The position numbers and the translations under genes are program-made. This document shows positions 43,755 to 53,542 of a DNA stretch of 63,478 bases, in pieces. The notes under the pieces were generated by a model. The model worked only from the letters and a program-made list of their open reading frames with translations. It had not been told where the DNA came from and searched no databases. This DNA is from Bacteroidota bacterium (GTDB taxonomy: Bacteria; Bacteroidota; Rhodothermia; Rhodothermales; JAHQVL01): contig JBCCIM010000011.1 of NCBI GenBank assembly GCA_039111535.1, positions 1 through 63,478 of the forward strand, written 5' to 3'. Positions within the stretch are counted from its first letter, which is position 1. Every line of letters starts with the position of its first letter.

Positions 43755-44591
43755 ATGACGACAAAAGCAGGATTAGCTACCACGATAAAACTGAGCAACA
43801 GTGTAGAGATTCCACGTTTCGGACTGGGCGTGTTCAAAATGGAAGAGGGGAGCGAAGTTAAAGAGGCTATTCGCTGGGCCATTGAAGCTGGATACAAAAG
43901 CATTGATACGGCAAAAGTGTATGCCAATGAAGCCGGTGTTGGACAGGCGATCCGCGAATCTGGCGTTGCGCGTGAAGATGTGTTTGTGACCACCAAAGTC
44001 TGGAATTCAGACCAGGGATACGACCAGACCATGCGCGCTTACGAGAAAAGCCTCGAAGAACTGGGCCTCTCTTATGTTGATTTGTATCTGGTACATTGGC
44101 CAGTGAAAGGCAAATATGTGGATAGCTGGCGCGCGTTAGAGACGTTGTACAACGAAGGCCGTGTGCGGGCAATTGGCGTGAGTAACTTTCTCGTGCACCA
44201 TTTGAAGGATGTGATGGACGCCGGCACCATTGTGCCTATGGTAAACCAGGTCGAATTCCACCCCCGCTTGCAGCAGCCTGAATTACAATCCTTTTGCAAA
44301 GACAACGGTGTACAGTTGGAAGCCTGGAGCCCGATCATGAAAGGCCGTGTGCTCGACATTCCGGAGCTTGTTGCTTTAGGAGAGAAGTATGGCAAAAATG
44401 CCGTACAGGTGACGCTGCGTTGGATGTATCAGAAAGACATTGTCTCAATACCCAAGTCGGTGAAGCAGGCGCGTATTGTGTCGAATGCTGATATTTTTGA
44501 TTTTGAGTTGTCTTCAGAAGACATGCAGCAGGTAGATCTGCTTGACCAGGGCATTCGTGTTGGGCCCGATCCGGATAATTTTGATTTTTAG
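43755..44591 (+). CDS. aldo/keto reductase (AKR family)
   Basis: The 278-residue NADPH-dependent reductase keeps the catalytic tetrad. Asp and Tyr are in YKSIDTAKVYANEAGVG (about 47-63), Lys in FVTTKVWNSDQ, and His in DLYLVHWPVKGK. It also shows SNFLVHHL and SIPKSVKQARI, the coenzyme-phosphate loop. The preferred substrate cannot be told; methylglyoxal, 2,5-diketogluconate and other carbonyls are common in this group. It is convergent with purE, with only a 21-base gap. Confidence 0.92.
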   Translation: MTTKAGLATTIKLSNSVEIPRFGLGVFKMEEGSEVKEAIRWAIEAGYKSIDTAKVYANEAGVGQAIRESGVAREDVFVTTKVWNSDQGYDQTMRAYEKSLEELGLSYVDLYLVHWPVKGKYVDSWRALETLYNEGRVRAIGVSNFLVHHLKDVMDAGTIVPMVNQVEFHPRLQQPELQSFCKDNGVQLEAWSPIMKGRVLDIPELVALGEKYGKNAVQVTLRWMYQKDIVSIPKSVKQARIVSNADIFDFELSSEDMQQVDLLDQGIRVGPDPDNFDF

Positions 44592-44612
44592 TGGGGAGTT
44601 TGGAGTGTAGCT

Positions 44613-45131
44613 TTATTGGTGGGTTTCGCCGTGTTTTTGAACCCGTGTATCCATGTCTTCTACAAGTGAAATCAGGTCTTTTTTGTAGGCCATAATCTTG
44701 TGCATCATCTCCGGATTGCCTGTAGCCAGGATCTGAAGGGCCAGCAGGCCGGCGTTTTTTGCACCACCAATGGCAACCGTGGCAACGGGCACACCGCCCG
44801 GCATCTGGACAATCGACAACAAAGAATCCATTCCTTTCAAATTGCGCGTAGGTACAGGCACACCAATGACAGGCAGCGGTGTGCTTGCTGCAATCATACC
44901 GGGCAGATGGGCTGCGCCTCCTGCGCCGGCAATAATGACTTTGAGGCCTCGGGTATGCGCAGCCTCCGCGTACGTTTGCATGGCTTGCGGCGTCCGGTGC
45001 GCAGACAAAACCCGCATCTCAAAAGGCACGCCAAATGCAGCCAGTACTTTTGCTGCTTCGTCCATTACGGGCAAGTCTGATTCACTGCCCATGGCAATAC
45101 CGATTACCGGGTCAGTCTCTGGGGTGCGCAT
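44613..45131 (-). CDS. purE: N5-carboxyaminoimidazole ribonucleotide mutase
   Basis: The 172-residue enzyme converts N5-CAIR to CAIR in purine synthesis. Motifs seen are [29 protein letters not shown] (active-site SAHR), and [16 protein letters not shown]. It lies 15 bases downstream of purK, which makes its substrate, so the two form the two-step carboxylation route. Confidence 0.96.
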   Translation of the reverse strand: MRTPETDPVIGIAMGSESDLPVMDEAAKVLAAFGVPFEMRVLSAHRTPQAMQTYAEAAHTRGLKVIIAGAGGAAHLPGMIAASTPLPVIGVPVPTRNLKGMDSLLSIVQMPGGVPVATVAIGGAKNAGLLALQILATGNPEMMHKIMAYKKDLISLVEDMDTRVQKHGETHQ

Positions 45132-45146
45132 AACAGGTTATTGTGT

Positions 45147-46295
45147 TTATAGTTGGATTAAAGCAGCAGCTTTCTCAGCCAATTCCCGCACCGTTCTGGC
45201 ATCTTTACCTGTGGCGGTAACATGCCCCATTTTTCGTTTCGGGCGGACACTGGTTTTGCCATAAATATGTATAGCCATGCCTGGCATTGCCAGTGCTTCT
45301 GGAAAGCCTGCTGTCGCCGGATCTGCCTCGCGGTGCCCAAGCACATTGATCATCACGGCTACAGGCTGGCGTAGCGCAGGACTGCCCAGTGGCAGGTCCA
45401 GTACGGCGCGCACATGGTTTTCAAACTGTGAAGCATAACAGCCTTCAATGGAGTAGTGGCCGGTGTTGTGCGGTCGCGGGGCAAGTTCATTAATGAGGAC
45501 GGTCCCGTCTGCAAGCTCAAACAGCTCTACCGCGGTAATGCCAACGCCTTGCACTGCTTCAACAGCTTGCAGGCCAATGGCCGTTGCCCGGGCTGCCGTT
45601 GCATCTGATATGGATGCAGGGACCACAACCGCGTGACACCGGTGATCTTTCTGTTCTGTGAACGCAACGGGGTAGACCACGTGTTCTCCACCCGGCCGGC
45701 GGGCAATCAGCACAGACAGCTCACGCACAAAAGGTACCCACGCTTCGACCATCAGGCCGGTTTCATCAGCAAGCTCGGGCCACGCCGCTTCCAGTTCTTC
45801 AGGATTTTTGACTGTTGCATTGCCGTACCCGTCGTACGAGCCAAGATACCGTTTGAGCAAGACGGGGTAACCAAAATCAGCTGCTTCTCGTTTGGCTTCT
45901 TCCAGGGTGCTGCAGCAAGAAAAGGCAGGGACGGGCAGGCCTGCTGCCTGCAAGGTCTTTTTCTGGGTGCCTTTGTTTCTGATGAGTTTCAGGGTGTCGG
46001 GGTGCGGCCAGAGTCCGGTTTCCTGCGGCAATACATTGAGCAAATGCTCTGCCGGCGCCCATTCACTTTCTACAGTGATAGCCGTGCAGCCGGCAGCGAA
46101 GGCTTTTAAAACGCCGGGGTCTTTCCAGTCACCTACAACGTGTTCACCCAGGCCTTGCATGGGGCCGTCGGCTGTTGGGGAGAGGAAACGTACCTTAATG
46201 CCCATAGGAATGGCTGCTATAGCCAGCATGCGCCCCAGTTGGCCGCCGCCCATGATGCCAAGGCAAGGAAAAGATTGGTCAACAGGCATCGTCAT
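45147..46295 (-). CDS. purK: 5-(carboxyamino)imidazole ribonucleotide synthase
   Basis: The ATP-grasp enzyme attaches carbonate-derived carbon to AIR, giving N5-CAIR. The ATG at 46295 gives 382 residues; another ATG two codons later is equally possible, and the open frame reaches a TTG at 46310. Motifs seen are LGIMGGGQLGRMLA near the start, GYPVLLKRYLGSYDGYGN (ATP-binding), and NELAPRPHNTGHYSIEGC. It is followed by purE, and is 23 bases behind ftsK. Confidence 0.95.
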   Translation of the reverse strand: MTMPVDQSFPCLGIMGGGQLGRMLAIAAIPMGIKVRFLSPTADGPMQGLGEHVVGDWKDPGVLKAFAAGCTAITVESEWAPAEHLLNVLPQETGLWPHPDTLKLIRNKGTQKKTLQAAGLPVPAFSCCSTLEEAKREAADFGYPVLLKRYLGSYDGYGNATVKNPEELEAAWPELADETGLMVEAWVPFVRELSVLIARRPGGEHVVYPVAFTEQKDHRCHAVVVPASISDATAARATAIGLQAVEAVQGVGITAVELFELADGTVLINELAPRPHNTGHYSIEGCYASQFENHVRAVLDLPLGSPALRQPVAVMINVLGHREADPATAGFPEALAMPGMAIHIYGKTSVRPKRKMGHVTATGKDARTVRELAEKAAALIQL

Positions 46296-46318
46296 CAACG
46301 TGTACAACAAACACTCAT

Positions 46319-48991
46319 TTAGACTTTCATCCCATTCAGGATTTCCAGTAGATCAGCTTCTGTAGGTACGAGTACCTGGCGGGCTTTTGAGCCTTCAAAC
46401 GGGCCTACGATACCCACGCGCTCTAACTGGTCGACGATCCGCGCAGAGCGGGTATATCCAATCGAAAGCTTGCGCTGCAGCAGTGATACAGAGCCTTGCT
46501 GGGTCTGTACGATAATGCGGGCAGCCTGTGCAAACAATTCGTCGAGTTCACTCTGTCGCTGGCCGTCGAGTTTGAGCTCGGGAGAATCTTCGATTGACGG
46601 CAGGAAGTAGGGGCCTGTACCCGCTTGATCGGAGATATACTCGGTTACGCAATCAACTTCATCCACAGAGATGAAAGGACCTTGCAGACGAATGAGGTTA
46701 CTGCCTTTCATGTAAAGCATGTCGCCATTGCCCACAAGGCCTTGTGCTCCGTTCTGGTCGAGAATGGTACGCGAGTCAATTTTAGAAGCAACCTGGAATG
46801 CAATACGCGCAGGGAAGTTGGCTTTGATAAGTCCGGTGATAACATCCACTGAAGGACGCTGGGTAGCAAGAATCAGGTGGATGCCAACAGCACGGGCCAT
46901 CTGTGCAAGTCGTGCAATCGGACCTTCAATTTCTTTGCCCGCGGTTAGCATAAGGTCAGCAAGCTCATCCACCACCACAACGAGGTAGGGGAGGTGACGA
47001 TGGCCGGCCTCGGTTGGCAAATCGCCATTTCTGAATTTCAGGTTGTAGTCGTGCAGGCTTCGCACCATGGCTTTCTGCAGCAGTGTATACCTGAACTCCA
47101 TTTCCCGCTCACAACTCTTCAATACGCCAAGTGCCTGAGAAACATCCGTAACGATCGGGGCCTCAGCTTCTTCAGGGATGGCGAGGTAGTGATCAACAAT
47201 CCGCCCGTATTGCTGCAATTCGATCTTCTTCGGATCGATCATTACAAACTTCAGGTTGGAAGGATGGCAGGCGTAAACAAGGCCTGTAATCAGGGTATTC
47301 AAACATACCGACTTACCTGCACCTGTAGCCCCTGCAATGAGGAGGTGGGGCATACTGGTGATATCCTGAATAAATACGTGCCCTTCAATGGTTTTACCCA
47401 TAGGGAAGGGGAGCCGCATTTTGTTGTCGCGGAAACGCTTGGTAGCAATGAGATCTCGTAAACGAACGAGTTCTCTTTGTCGGTTAGGAATTTCAATACC
47501 TACGGCTGTTTTGCCTGGGATAGGCGCAACCATGCGAATGCCGCGCGCAGCCATGGCCATGGCAAGGTCGTCTTCCAGCGCTTTGATGCGGCTGATTTTG
47601 ATACCTGGCGCCGGCGTCAACTCATACATCGTAATGGTTGGGCCTACAATCGCATTGATATCCGTGATCTGGATATTGTACGTTGCCAGTTTGTCGAGCA
47701 GAATTTGTTTGTTCTCTTCCAGCTCTGCGTAGTCGATCGTCATCTGATCTTCCGACGTAGCAAGGAGCTCGACAGACGGGTAGCGGAATCTGACTTCGCG
47801 CAGCGGCACGTTGGCGGCAGAGTTGGTTACCTTCTCAGCCCGCTCTTCCTGTACCTGTTCCTGCACTTTCATCGATACTTGTCCAGGCGCTTCTTCTTGT
47901 TGAATGACCTGTTTGATCGCGCTTGGGTTCAGGCTGCTTCGCTGCGCCGGCGGCACTTGTGTACCTTCGGATGTGCCACCAGCGGCCTTGGTTTTGTTTT
48001 GGGCGATGTAGTCGTTTAGCGATGCTGCATAGTTATCTGGCAGCTGTTCGGTAAACATGTCTGAGGACTTGGGGCCTGATGCTACAGGGGCAGCTGGCTG
48101 CGCCGGCGCGGCAGGCGGTGGACCCGATTTGACAGAGCCAACCGTGGAAGTTGCTGTGTTTAGCGCCTGTTGGGCGACATTGGCAATCCGGGTGGCCGCA
48201 GATTTTGCAGCGCTTGGTTTGGCGCTTTTCTTGGCGTCACCCTGTTGTGGTGGCAACTCCTCAAGATATTCTCCGGTCCGTTGGCGCGCCCTTTCTTCGT
48301 CGAGCAGTTTGCGGCGCTCTTTCCTGTTACCAAATACTTCGCGGCCAATAATGGTGCCCCAATCAGTAAACAGATCGCGTACGTTCAACGCAGCGTCTTC
48401 GAGCCGGTCCATCGATTTCTGGAAATCGCGGTCGATAACCAGCAGGGCGGTAATCAGGATAAGGACACTGATAATGAAGAAGCTCCCGATTTCACCCAGG
48501 GCACGAATGGCGAAGTCAGCCATGGCCAGGCCGGCATTGCCACTCAGAATTGTGGTATTGAGGTCGAACGATGTCCCAAACCATCCAAAGAAGCAGGCCA
48601 GTTCAAACGAGCCAACCAGGCCAAAGGTGGTGTACATGGGGAGGTAGAGCGAATGGCGATTCCTGAGAAACAGGTAGCCCCATGCCATCATCAGCAAAGG
48701 CCAGATCAAAATAGACAGGCCCAGGAAATTGGGGATCAGGTAGTACGCTATGGTGGCCCCAACAAGCCCCAGCGCGTTTTCTGCGCGGTTGTTTTCAAGG
48801 GCAAAGGCTTCCCCGAAGGTATAGCTTTGCACCAGGGTATCGTCAATCGGCTTGTAGCTGAAGAGGGCAAGCATAACACAAAATGCTATGGCCATCATAA
48901 AGAGGCCCAGCAGTTCGCTTTTGCGCTCATAGCTGATAACCGGGGCGTTGGCTCCCCGCGTGGATGATACTTTTGCTAGTCTTTTGGCCAT
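46319..48991 (-). CDS. ftsK: FtsK/SpoIIIE DNA translocase
   Basis: The 890-residue motor pumps chromosomal DNA through the division septum and helps resolve dimers. The N-terminal ~180 residues have four or five membrane segments, then a low-complexity Ala/Pro/Gln linker (about 255-385). The RecA-like motor follows, with GATGAGKSVCLN (Walker A, about 558), YLVVVVDELADLM (Walker B) and ATQRPSVDVITGLIK. The C-terminal ~65 residues form the DNA-reading gamma domain (SVSLLQRKLSIGYTRSARIVD). It lies 8 bases behind gcvT. Confidence 0.97.
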   Translation of the reverse strand: MAKRLAKVSSTRGANAPVISYERKSELLGLFMMAIAFCVMLALFSYKPIDDTLVQSYTFGEAFALENNRAENALGLVGATIAYYLIPNFLGLSILIWPLLMMAWGYLFLRNRHSLYLPMYTTFGLVGSFELACFFGWFGTSFDLNTTILSGNAGLAMADFAIRALGEIGSFFIISVLILITALLVIDRDFQKSMDRLEDAALNVRDLFTDWGTIIGREVFGNRKERRKLLDEERARQRTGEYLEELPPQQGDAKKSAKPSAAKSAATRIANVAQQALNTATSTVGSVKSGPPPAAPAQPAAPVASGPKSSDMFTEQLPDNYAASLNDYIAQNKTKAAGGTSEGTQVPPAQRSSLNPSAIKQVIQQEEAPGQVSMKVQEQVQEERAEKVTNSAANVPLREVRFRYPSVELLATSEDQMTIDYAELEENKQILLDKLATYNIQITDINAIVGPTITMYELTPAPGIKISRIKALEDDLAMAMAARGIRMVAPIPGKTAVGIEIPNRQRELVRLRDLIATKRFRDNKMRLPFPMGKTIEGHVFIQDITSMPHLLIAGATGAGKSVCLNTLITGLVYACHPSNLKFVMIDPKKIELQQYGRIVDHYLAIPEEAEAPIVTDVSQALGVLKSCEREMEFRYTLLQKAMVRSLHDYNLKFRNGDLPTEAGHRHLPYLVVVVDELADLMLTAGKEIEGPIARLAQMARAVGIHLILATQRPSVDVITGLIKANFPARIAFQVASKIDSRTILDQNGAQGLVGNGDMLYMKGSNLIRLQGPFISVDEVDCVTEYISDQAGTGPYFLPSIEDSPELKLDGQRQSELDELFAQAARIIVQTQQGSVSLLQRKLSIGYTRSARIVDQLERVGIVGPFEGSKARQVLVPTEADLLEILNGMKV

Positions 48992-48999
48992 TCCCTAAA

Positions 49000-50115
49000 T
49001 CAGGATTTATGGAAAGGGGGCTTTGTAACGATCGCTTCGCGGGTCTTTCCACGCGAGCTAATACCGATGATGCTGCCGGGTGTAGTATACTGCTTGTCGT
49101 TGGGTACATACCCCATACCGATGCCTTTGCTCAGGATGGGAGATTGAGTACCGCTGGTAACAACACCAATTTCTTCTTTTGCTGCATTTACGATGGCATT
49201 GCCGTGACGCGGAATTCCGCGCTCGGCCATGACAAAGCCAACCAGCTTGCGATCTGGTACGTCCGCCTTGATTTTTTCAAGTGCCGTTTTTCCTACAAAA
49301 TCGCCTTTGCCGAGTTTCGTAATCCAGCCCAGGCCGGCTTCGTAGGTGGAAGTTTCTTCTGTGATATCGTTGCCATACAGGCAGAAGCCCGATTCGAGAC
49401 GGAGGGTATCACGCGCGCCGAGGCCTACAGGTTTGAGTCCGTGCGATGTGCCGGCTTCCAGGAGCGCCTGCCATATGGTGACCGCGTCTTCAGCGTTACA
49501 ATAGATTTCGAGCCCTTTTTCGCCGGTGTATCCTGTGTAGGAAAGGATAACATTGTTGAGTCCGAGAAATTTACCGGCAGCCGGCTCGATAAAGTGGTAG
49601 AATTTCAGGTCAGCAATCGAGGTGTCGAGCAGCGTTTGGACAATGTCGAATGCTTTGGGACCCTGGATTGCCAGGAGGGCCATATCGTCGGACACATTGG
49701 TGAGCGTCGTGCCTTCAAGGACGTGTTGGCTTACCCAATCCCAATCTTTCTGAATATTGGATGCGTTGACAACAAGCATGTACGACGATTCGCTGCGGCG
49801 GTACACAAGCAAGTCGTCAACGATGCCCCCATGAGGCATACACATTGCTGTGTACATGGCTTTGCCGTCGTATAGCTTTTCAGCGTCGTTGCTTACAATG
49901 CGCTGGATAGACGCAAGGGCAGTAGGACCTTCCACAAGAAACTCGCCCATGTGACTGACATCAAACAGGCCTGCTGCCTGCCGGACCGCCATGTGCTCAT
50001 CTATGATGCCACTGTATTGTACGGGCATATCAAAGCCGCCGAAGGGCATCATGCGTGCCCCCAGCTGGATGTGTTGCGCGTGCAATGGGGTGGTCTTGAT
50101 CGTTTGGGGGTCCAT
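49000..50115 (-). CDS. gcvT: aminomethyltransferase (glycine cleavage T protein)
   Basis: The 371-residue enzyme of the glycine cleavage system transfers the methylene group from aminomethyl-lipoyl H protein to tetrahydrofolate. The order of motifs is typical: [67 protein letters not shown] and [20 protein letters not shown]. It begins the minus-strand run gcvT-ftsK-purK-purE. The other glycine cleavage genes are not in the window. A 398-base gap with repeats lies upstream. Confidence 0.96.
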   Translation of the reverse strand: MDPQTIKTTPLHAQHIQLGARMMPFGGFDMPVQYSGIIDEHMAVRQAAGLFDVSHMGEFLVEGPTALASIQRIVSNDAEKLYDGKAMYTAMCMPHGGIVDDLLVYRRSESSYMLVVNASNIQKDWDWVSQHVLEGTTLTNVSDDMALLAIQGPKAFDIVQTLLDTSIADLKFYHFIEPAAGKFLGLNNVILSYTGYTGEKGLEIYCNAEDAVTIWQALLEAGTSHGLKPVGLGARDTLRLESGFCLYGNDITEETSTYEAGLGWITKLGKGDFVGKTALEKIKADVPDRKLVGFVMAERGIPRHGNAIVNAAKEEIGVVTSGTQSPILSKGIGMGYVPNDKQYTTPGSIIGISSRGKTREAIVTKPPFHKS

Positions 50116-50513
50116 ACAAGGTCTTATGCTAAATCTGGGTTACGCGTGGCAGGCGACTGCGGGACAGGGTTTAGCGCAGTGCGCGTTAACCATCCACAGC
50201 CGCCAGTAAATTATTGCTAAAACTGTTATTTCTTACGGATAATACACCCGGCAAATCCCAGAATCAATCGGTTCTTACGGATAATCTAACGTTTTGTATT
50301 CAAAGAGGATAAAGAGAATGCAAATCCGTATGAAATATACTAAATAATAACGTTAAATCCGTTATTGACCAATTCGTCTCACGGAATATTCTTGCGGACT
50401 GCGTGCGTTTCCCGGAGTAGCATTTTAAACGTACTGAATCGTACTGAAAATTGCACCTGTTCTGCGCGCAGTTTCTGAATGTTGCAGTGACGTTACAGGG
50501 CAAAACCGTTGTT
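50116..50513. promoter_or_regulatory. 398-base spacer between tyrA and gcvT with direct and inverted repeats
   Basis: The 14-mer TTCTTACGGATAAT occurs twice, at 50230-50243 and 50272-50285, exactly 42 bases (four helical turns) apart. A perfect 7-base inverted repeat, AATAACG...CGTTATT, lies at 50346-50366. These features suit a regulator-binding region in front of gcvT on the minus strand. A glycine riboswitch was looked for and not recognised. A short open frame across 50300-50665 is the complement of tyrA's end and not a gene. Confidence 0.45.
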
Positions 50514-51620
50514 TTACATCTGAAATGCGGTATATCCAGCATTTTCAAGCGCTGAAATGGCTTGTGCTGAGGTTCTACGGTCTGTGAAGCCAATTCTGAA
50601 AACGCCTTCGAGGCCTTCCCTGATTTTAAGGAGTTCGAGGTCTTTGATGTCAATTTCAGCTTCATGCAGTACTCCGATCAGCCTGTAGAGAAAACCGGGT
50701 TTATCTTCGGCATAGACGTATACGTCTGCAAGCGGATGTAGAAATCCCTTGGAATGTTTGGGGATCAGGTCGCGGCCAATGCGGGCCTGTTGAAAGTTTT
50801 GCTGCAGGTCTTCGAGGTCATTGCCAAATACGCGGTTGCGCATTTTCTGGAGGTCGGTAGCAAAGCCGGCAAGCATATCGAGAATGGGGCCTTCGTTGGC
50901 AACCAGGATATCCCGCCACATTTCGAAAGACGATGAGGCAATGCGCGTCATGTCGCGGAAGCCGCCGGCTGCAAGTTGCAAAAACGCGTCGTCGCTTTCA
51001 TGATGTCGGGAGACGTAATTCATGAGGGTGACAGCGAGCAACTGGGGGAGATGGGAAACTGCTGCTGCAATTTTGTCGTGTCGTGCGGCGGGCAAAACAA
51101 AGATGCGTGCACCAATCGAACTGAAAATATCGACGAGCTCAGCGTGTGTGCCGGCAAAATCGGTTTCAGACATGCCTTCTGGCGGGCAAAATACGTAAGT
51201 GGCATTCTCAAACAGAAAGGGGTCTGCGTGGTGTACACCGCTCTTTTCAGAGCCAGCCATGGGATGCCCGCCAATGAAGGTCACTGTGTCGGGCAACACC
51301 TCATGGGCATGGGAGACAACGGGTTTCTTTACCGAGCCCACATCGGTGACAATTGCGCCGGCTTTAAGAAATGGTGCAATTTCGGTGGTAAGATGCAGGA
51401 TACGCGCAATTGGGACAGCCAGAATGACGAGGTCTGCGTCAGCTACCGCTGCTTCCAGGGACGCGGCGGGAATATCAATCGCTTGCCGCTTGAGGGCTTT
51501 GTCGAGTACTTCAGGAAGATCAAAACCGGTGATTTCGAGGTCGTTTCTGTGTTTGTTGAGCGCCAATCCAAGCGATCCACCAATCAATCCAACGCCTACT
51601 ATGGCTATTTTTTGAATCAT
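50514..51620 (-). CDS. tyrA: prephenate dehydrogenase with ACT domain
   Basis: The 368-residue enzyme makes 4-hydroxyphenylpyruvate from prephenate in tyrosine synthesis. The ATG at 51620 gives the expected start IAIVGVGLIGGSLG (NAD motif, 5-18); the open frame extends 54 codons upstream without similarity. The prephenate dehydrogenase body includes IVTDVGSVK, FIGGHPMAGSEKSG (active-site His-Pro) and HDKIAAAVSHLPQLL. The C-terminal ~70 residues are an ACT domain (YVYAEDKPGFLYRLIGVLHE), which in relatives binds amino acids for feedback control. It is divergent from the rhomboid gene. Confidence 0.95.
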   Translation of the reverse strand: MIQKIAIVGVGLIGGSLGLALNKHRNDLEITGFDLPEVLDKALKRQAIDIPAASLEAAVADADLVILAVPIARILHLTTEIAPFLKAGAIVTDVGSVKKPVVSHAHEVLPDTVTFIGGHPMAGSEKSGVHHADPFLFENATYVFCPPEGMSETDFAGTHAELVDIFSSIGARIFVLPAARHDKIAAAVSHLPQLLAVTLMNYVSRHHESDDAFLQLAAGGFRDMTRIASSSFEMWRDILVANEGPILDMLAGFATDLQKMRNRVFGNDLEDLQQNFQQARIGRDLIPKHSKGFLHPLADVYVYAEDKPGFLYRLIGVLHEAEIDIKDLELLKIREGLEGVFRIGFTDRRTSAQAISALENAGYTAFQM

Positions 51621-51800
51621 GCCCGTTTTTTTGAACCAAGCCCGTTGTAACTTGGCAGGTATATCGAATTTAAAAGAGATTTGTGTGGCGGCAGAAGTTA
51701 CTAAAAAGTATACTATGCCACGGCTGGATCTGGTTTTTTCACCAGCTATTTGTACACCGAGTTTATTTAGCGGCCCACACAACAGGTAAAAAAAGACTTT

Positions 51801-52577
51801 ATGCTGTTTCCGATCAGTGATGATGACAAAGACCTGAAGGGCTTTGCGCCGGTCACAATTGGGCTCATTGTGCTCAATCTTGCTGTGTTTTTCTTGTTAC
51901 AGCAAGCCGGCGAGAATCCGGTTTTTACGTATGGCTGGAGCGTTATTCCCTATGAAATTGCCAATGGCATCGACCTGGTGGCGCCCGAGTCGATCATCAT
52001 TAATGGAGAGCGCCAGGCCATTCCCCAGGCACCGGGCCCATCACCCATATACCTGACGATTTTGTCGGCCATGTTTATGCACGGCGGCTATATGCACCTT
52101 TTTGGTAACCTGCTGTATCTCTGGATATTTGGTGATAATGTAGAAGTGCGCTTTGGCGCGATACCTTTTCTCGGCTTTTACCTCTTCAGCGGTGTAGTTG
52201 CGACCTTTGCACAGATCTATCTGGATCCTTCTGGTGTGATACCCAACCTCGGCGCTTCGGGGGCCATTTCAGGTGTGTTGGGGGCTTACATGGTGCTTTT
52301 TCCGCGTAATCGCGTGCACGCCATTTTTCTGTGGACGATGGTGTCGATTCCGGCAATCATTGCCATTGGGGCGTGGATTGTCATGCAGTTTGTTAGTGGG
52401 TGGGGTTCACTCGTTGCGCCCGGGGAAGTAGCCGGCGGCGTTGCGTATGCTGCACATATTGGCGGTTTCTTTGCCGGCGTTGCTATTGCATTGTTTATGC
52501 GATTCATGATCAAGGAAGAGCCCAAAGATCCGTTCAGTAAACATCCACGGTATCAGAAATCACGGCGAATCTGGTAA
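51801..52577 (+). CDS. rhomboid-family intramembrane serine protease
   Basis: This 258-residue membrane protein has about six membrane segments. The catalytic pair is Ser153 in GASGAISGVLG and His219 in AAHIGGFFAG. HGGYMHLFGNLLYLWIFG near residue 93 is the conserved loop/helix of the family. It cuts substrates inside the membrane; natural substrates cannot be predicted. The C-terminal tail (EEPKDPFSKHP) is soluble. An SDR gene follows 21 bases later. Confidence 0.95.
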   Translation: MLFPISDDDKDLKGFAPVTIGLIVLNLAVFFLLQQAGENPVFTYGWSVIPYEIANGIDLVAPESIIINGERQAIPQAPGPSPIYLTILSAMFMHGGYMHLFGNLLYLWIFGDNVEVRFGAIPFLGFYLFSGVVATFAQIYLDPSGVIPNLGASGAISGVLGAYMVLFPRNRVHAIFLWTMVSIPAIIAIGAWIVMQFVSGWGSLVAPGEVAGGVAYAAHIGGFFAGVAIALFMRFMIKEEPKDPFSKHPRYQKSRRIW

Positions 52578-52598
52578 GCGAGGCGCCTCATCCTTTAC

Positions 52599-53375
52599 AT
52601 GAGCAATCCAATGAAGAGACTGGCAGGGAAGGTTGCGCTTGTTACTGGCGGTGCAAAAGGCATTGGTGCTGCAACAGCCAAACGGTTGCTTGCAGAAGGG
52701 GCCTGCGTTGCGATACTGGACGTTGATTCCGCTGGCGAAACCCTGTTGGAAAGCGCAGATGCGCGGTTCTTGTTGTGTGATGTGACAAAGCCGGCTGCCG
52801 TTGAGGCTGCTGTGTCAGAAATTATAGAGGCGTTTGGCGAGCTAGATATCCTGGTTAACAATGCCGGCATTCAGCACTATGGCACCGTGCTCACCACCAC
52901 GCTTGAGGAATGGGACCGCGTGATGAACGTGAACCTCAAAAGCGCGTTTGTGTGTGCCCGCAGCGTCATTCCTTCGATGCAACGTAAGGGGCGGGGGATA
53001 GTGGTGAACGTGGCGAGTGTACAGAGCCTTCATTCTCAGCAAAATGTCGCGCCCTACACCACAAGTAAAACAGCGATGCTTGGTTTGACGCGGAGCATTG
53101 CCGTCGACTTTGCGCCGGCGATCCGGTCGGTAGCTGTTTGTCCGGGTACTGTGGATACGCCGATGGTGCAATGGACGGCGGAGCAATCCGGCGATGCAGC
53201 AGCGCTGTATGAGGAGGTGGCAGCCATGCATTTGTCTAACCGCATTGCAAAGCCCGAAGAAATTGCCGGCCTGATTGCCTACTTGTGTACGGATGAGGCC
53301 GCGTTTATCACGGGGCAGGCAATTCGTATTGATGGGGGGCTGGGTGTATTGCTTGGGGGGACGGTGAAAGAATAG
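52599..53375 (+). CDS. short-chain dehydrogenase/reductase (SDR)
   Basis: The 258-residue NAD(P)-dependent oxidoreductase has the classic SDR layout: TGGAKGIGAA cofactor motif near residue 17, NNAG near 87, catalytic Ser in NVASVQSLHS near 138, and the Tyr-x3-Lys motif YTTSK near 151. After that come CPGTVDTPM and a late ITGQAIRIDGGLGV. The substrate is unknown; sugar alcohols or 3-oxoacyl compounds are typical. Confidence 0.93.
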   Translation: MSNPMKRLAGKVALVTGGAKGIGAATAKRLLAEGACVAILDVDSAGETLLESADARFLLCDVTKPAAVEAAVSEIIEAFGELDILVNNAGIQHYGTVLTTTLEEWDRVMNVNLKSAFVCARSVIPSMQRKGRGIVVNVASVQSLHSQQNVAPYTTSKTAMLGLTRSIAVDFAPAIRSVAVCPGTVDTPMVQWTAEQSGDAAALYEEVAAMHLSNRIAKPEEIAGLIAYLCTDEAAFITGQAIRIDGGLGVLLGGTVKE

Positions 53376-53392
53376 CGAGAAAAAGATTAGCG

Positions 53393-53488
53393 ATGTGCGG
53401 TCGTTACATCGCCATGCATTTAGTGGACTTTCCTTGCACGTATTGTCGTGAAGCTGGCATCGAACACTTGCGAATAATCGGAAAATAA
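53393..53488 (+). CDS. possible 31-residue mini-ORF starting MCGRY
   Basis: An ATG at 53393 opens a 31-codon frame that ends at TAA inside the A tract of the terminator. The start MCGRYIA equals the invariant beginning of SRAP/HMCES (YedK) proteins, whose Cys2 crosslinks abasic DNA. After seven residues the similarity stops, and no longer frame continues it. It also carries a CTYC pair. It may be a relic of a lost SRAP gene, a tiny cysteine protein, or chance. No ribosome binding site is seen. Confidence 0.25.
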   Translation: MCGRYIAMHLVDFPCTYCREAGIEHLRIIGK

Positions 53489-53520
53489 AAAAGGCCGGGT
53501 GAACACACCCGGCCTTTTTT
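53487..53520. terminator. bidirectional intrinsic terminator
   Basis: A perfect GC-rich stem (AAGGCCGGGTG at 53491-53501, loop AACA, then CACCCGGCCTT at 53506-53516) is flanked by A and T runs on both sides (six A before, six T after). It can stop transcripts in both directions: the SDR side from the left and clpC from the right. Confidence 0.92.
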
Positions 53521-53542
53521 CAAACATACATCATGTAGTTTG

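Noticed and set aside
48170-48967. 265-codon frame antisense to ftsK
   Set aside because: It has no ribosome binding site or recognisable domain and is fully within the ftsK gene.
50116-50300. Glycine riboswitch before gcvT
   Set aside because: The minus-strand leader does not show the conserved aptamer core or tandem aptamer layout.
50300-50665. 121-codon minus-strand frame across the tyrA end
   Set aside because: It overlaps the conserved ACT domain of tyrA in another frame and lacks signs of coding.
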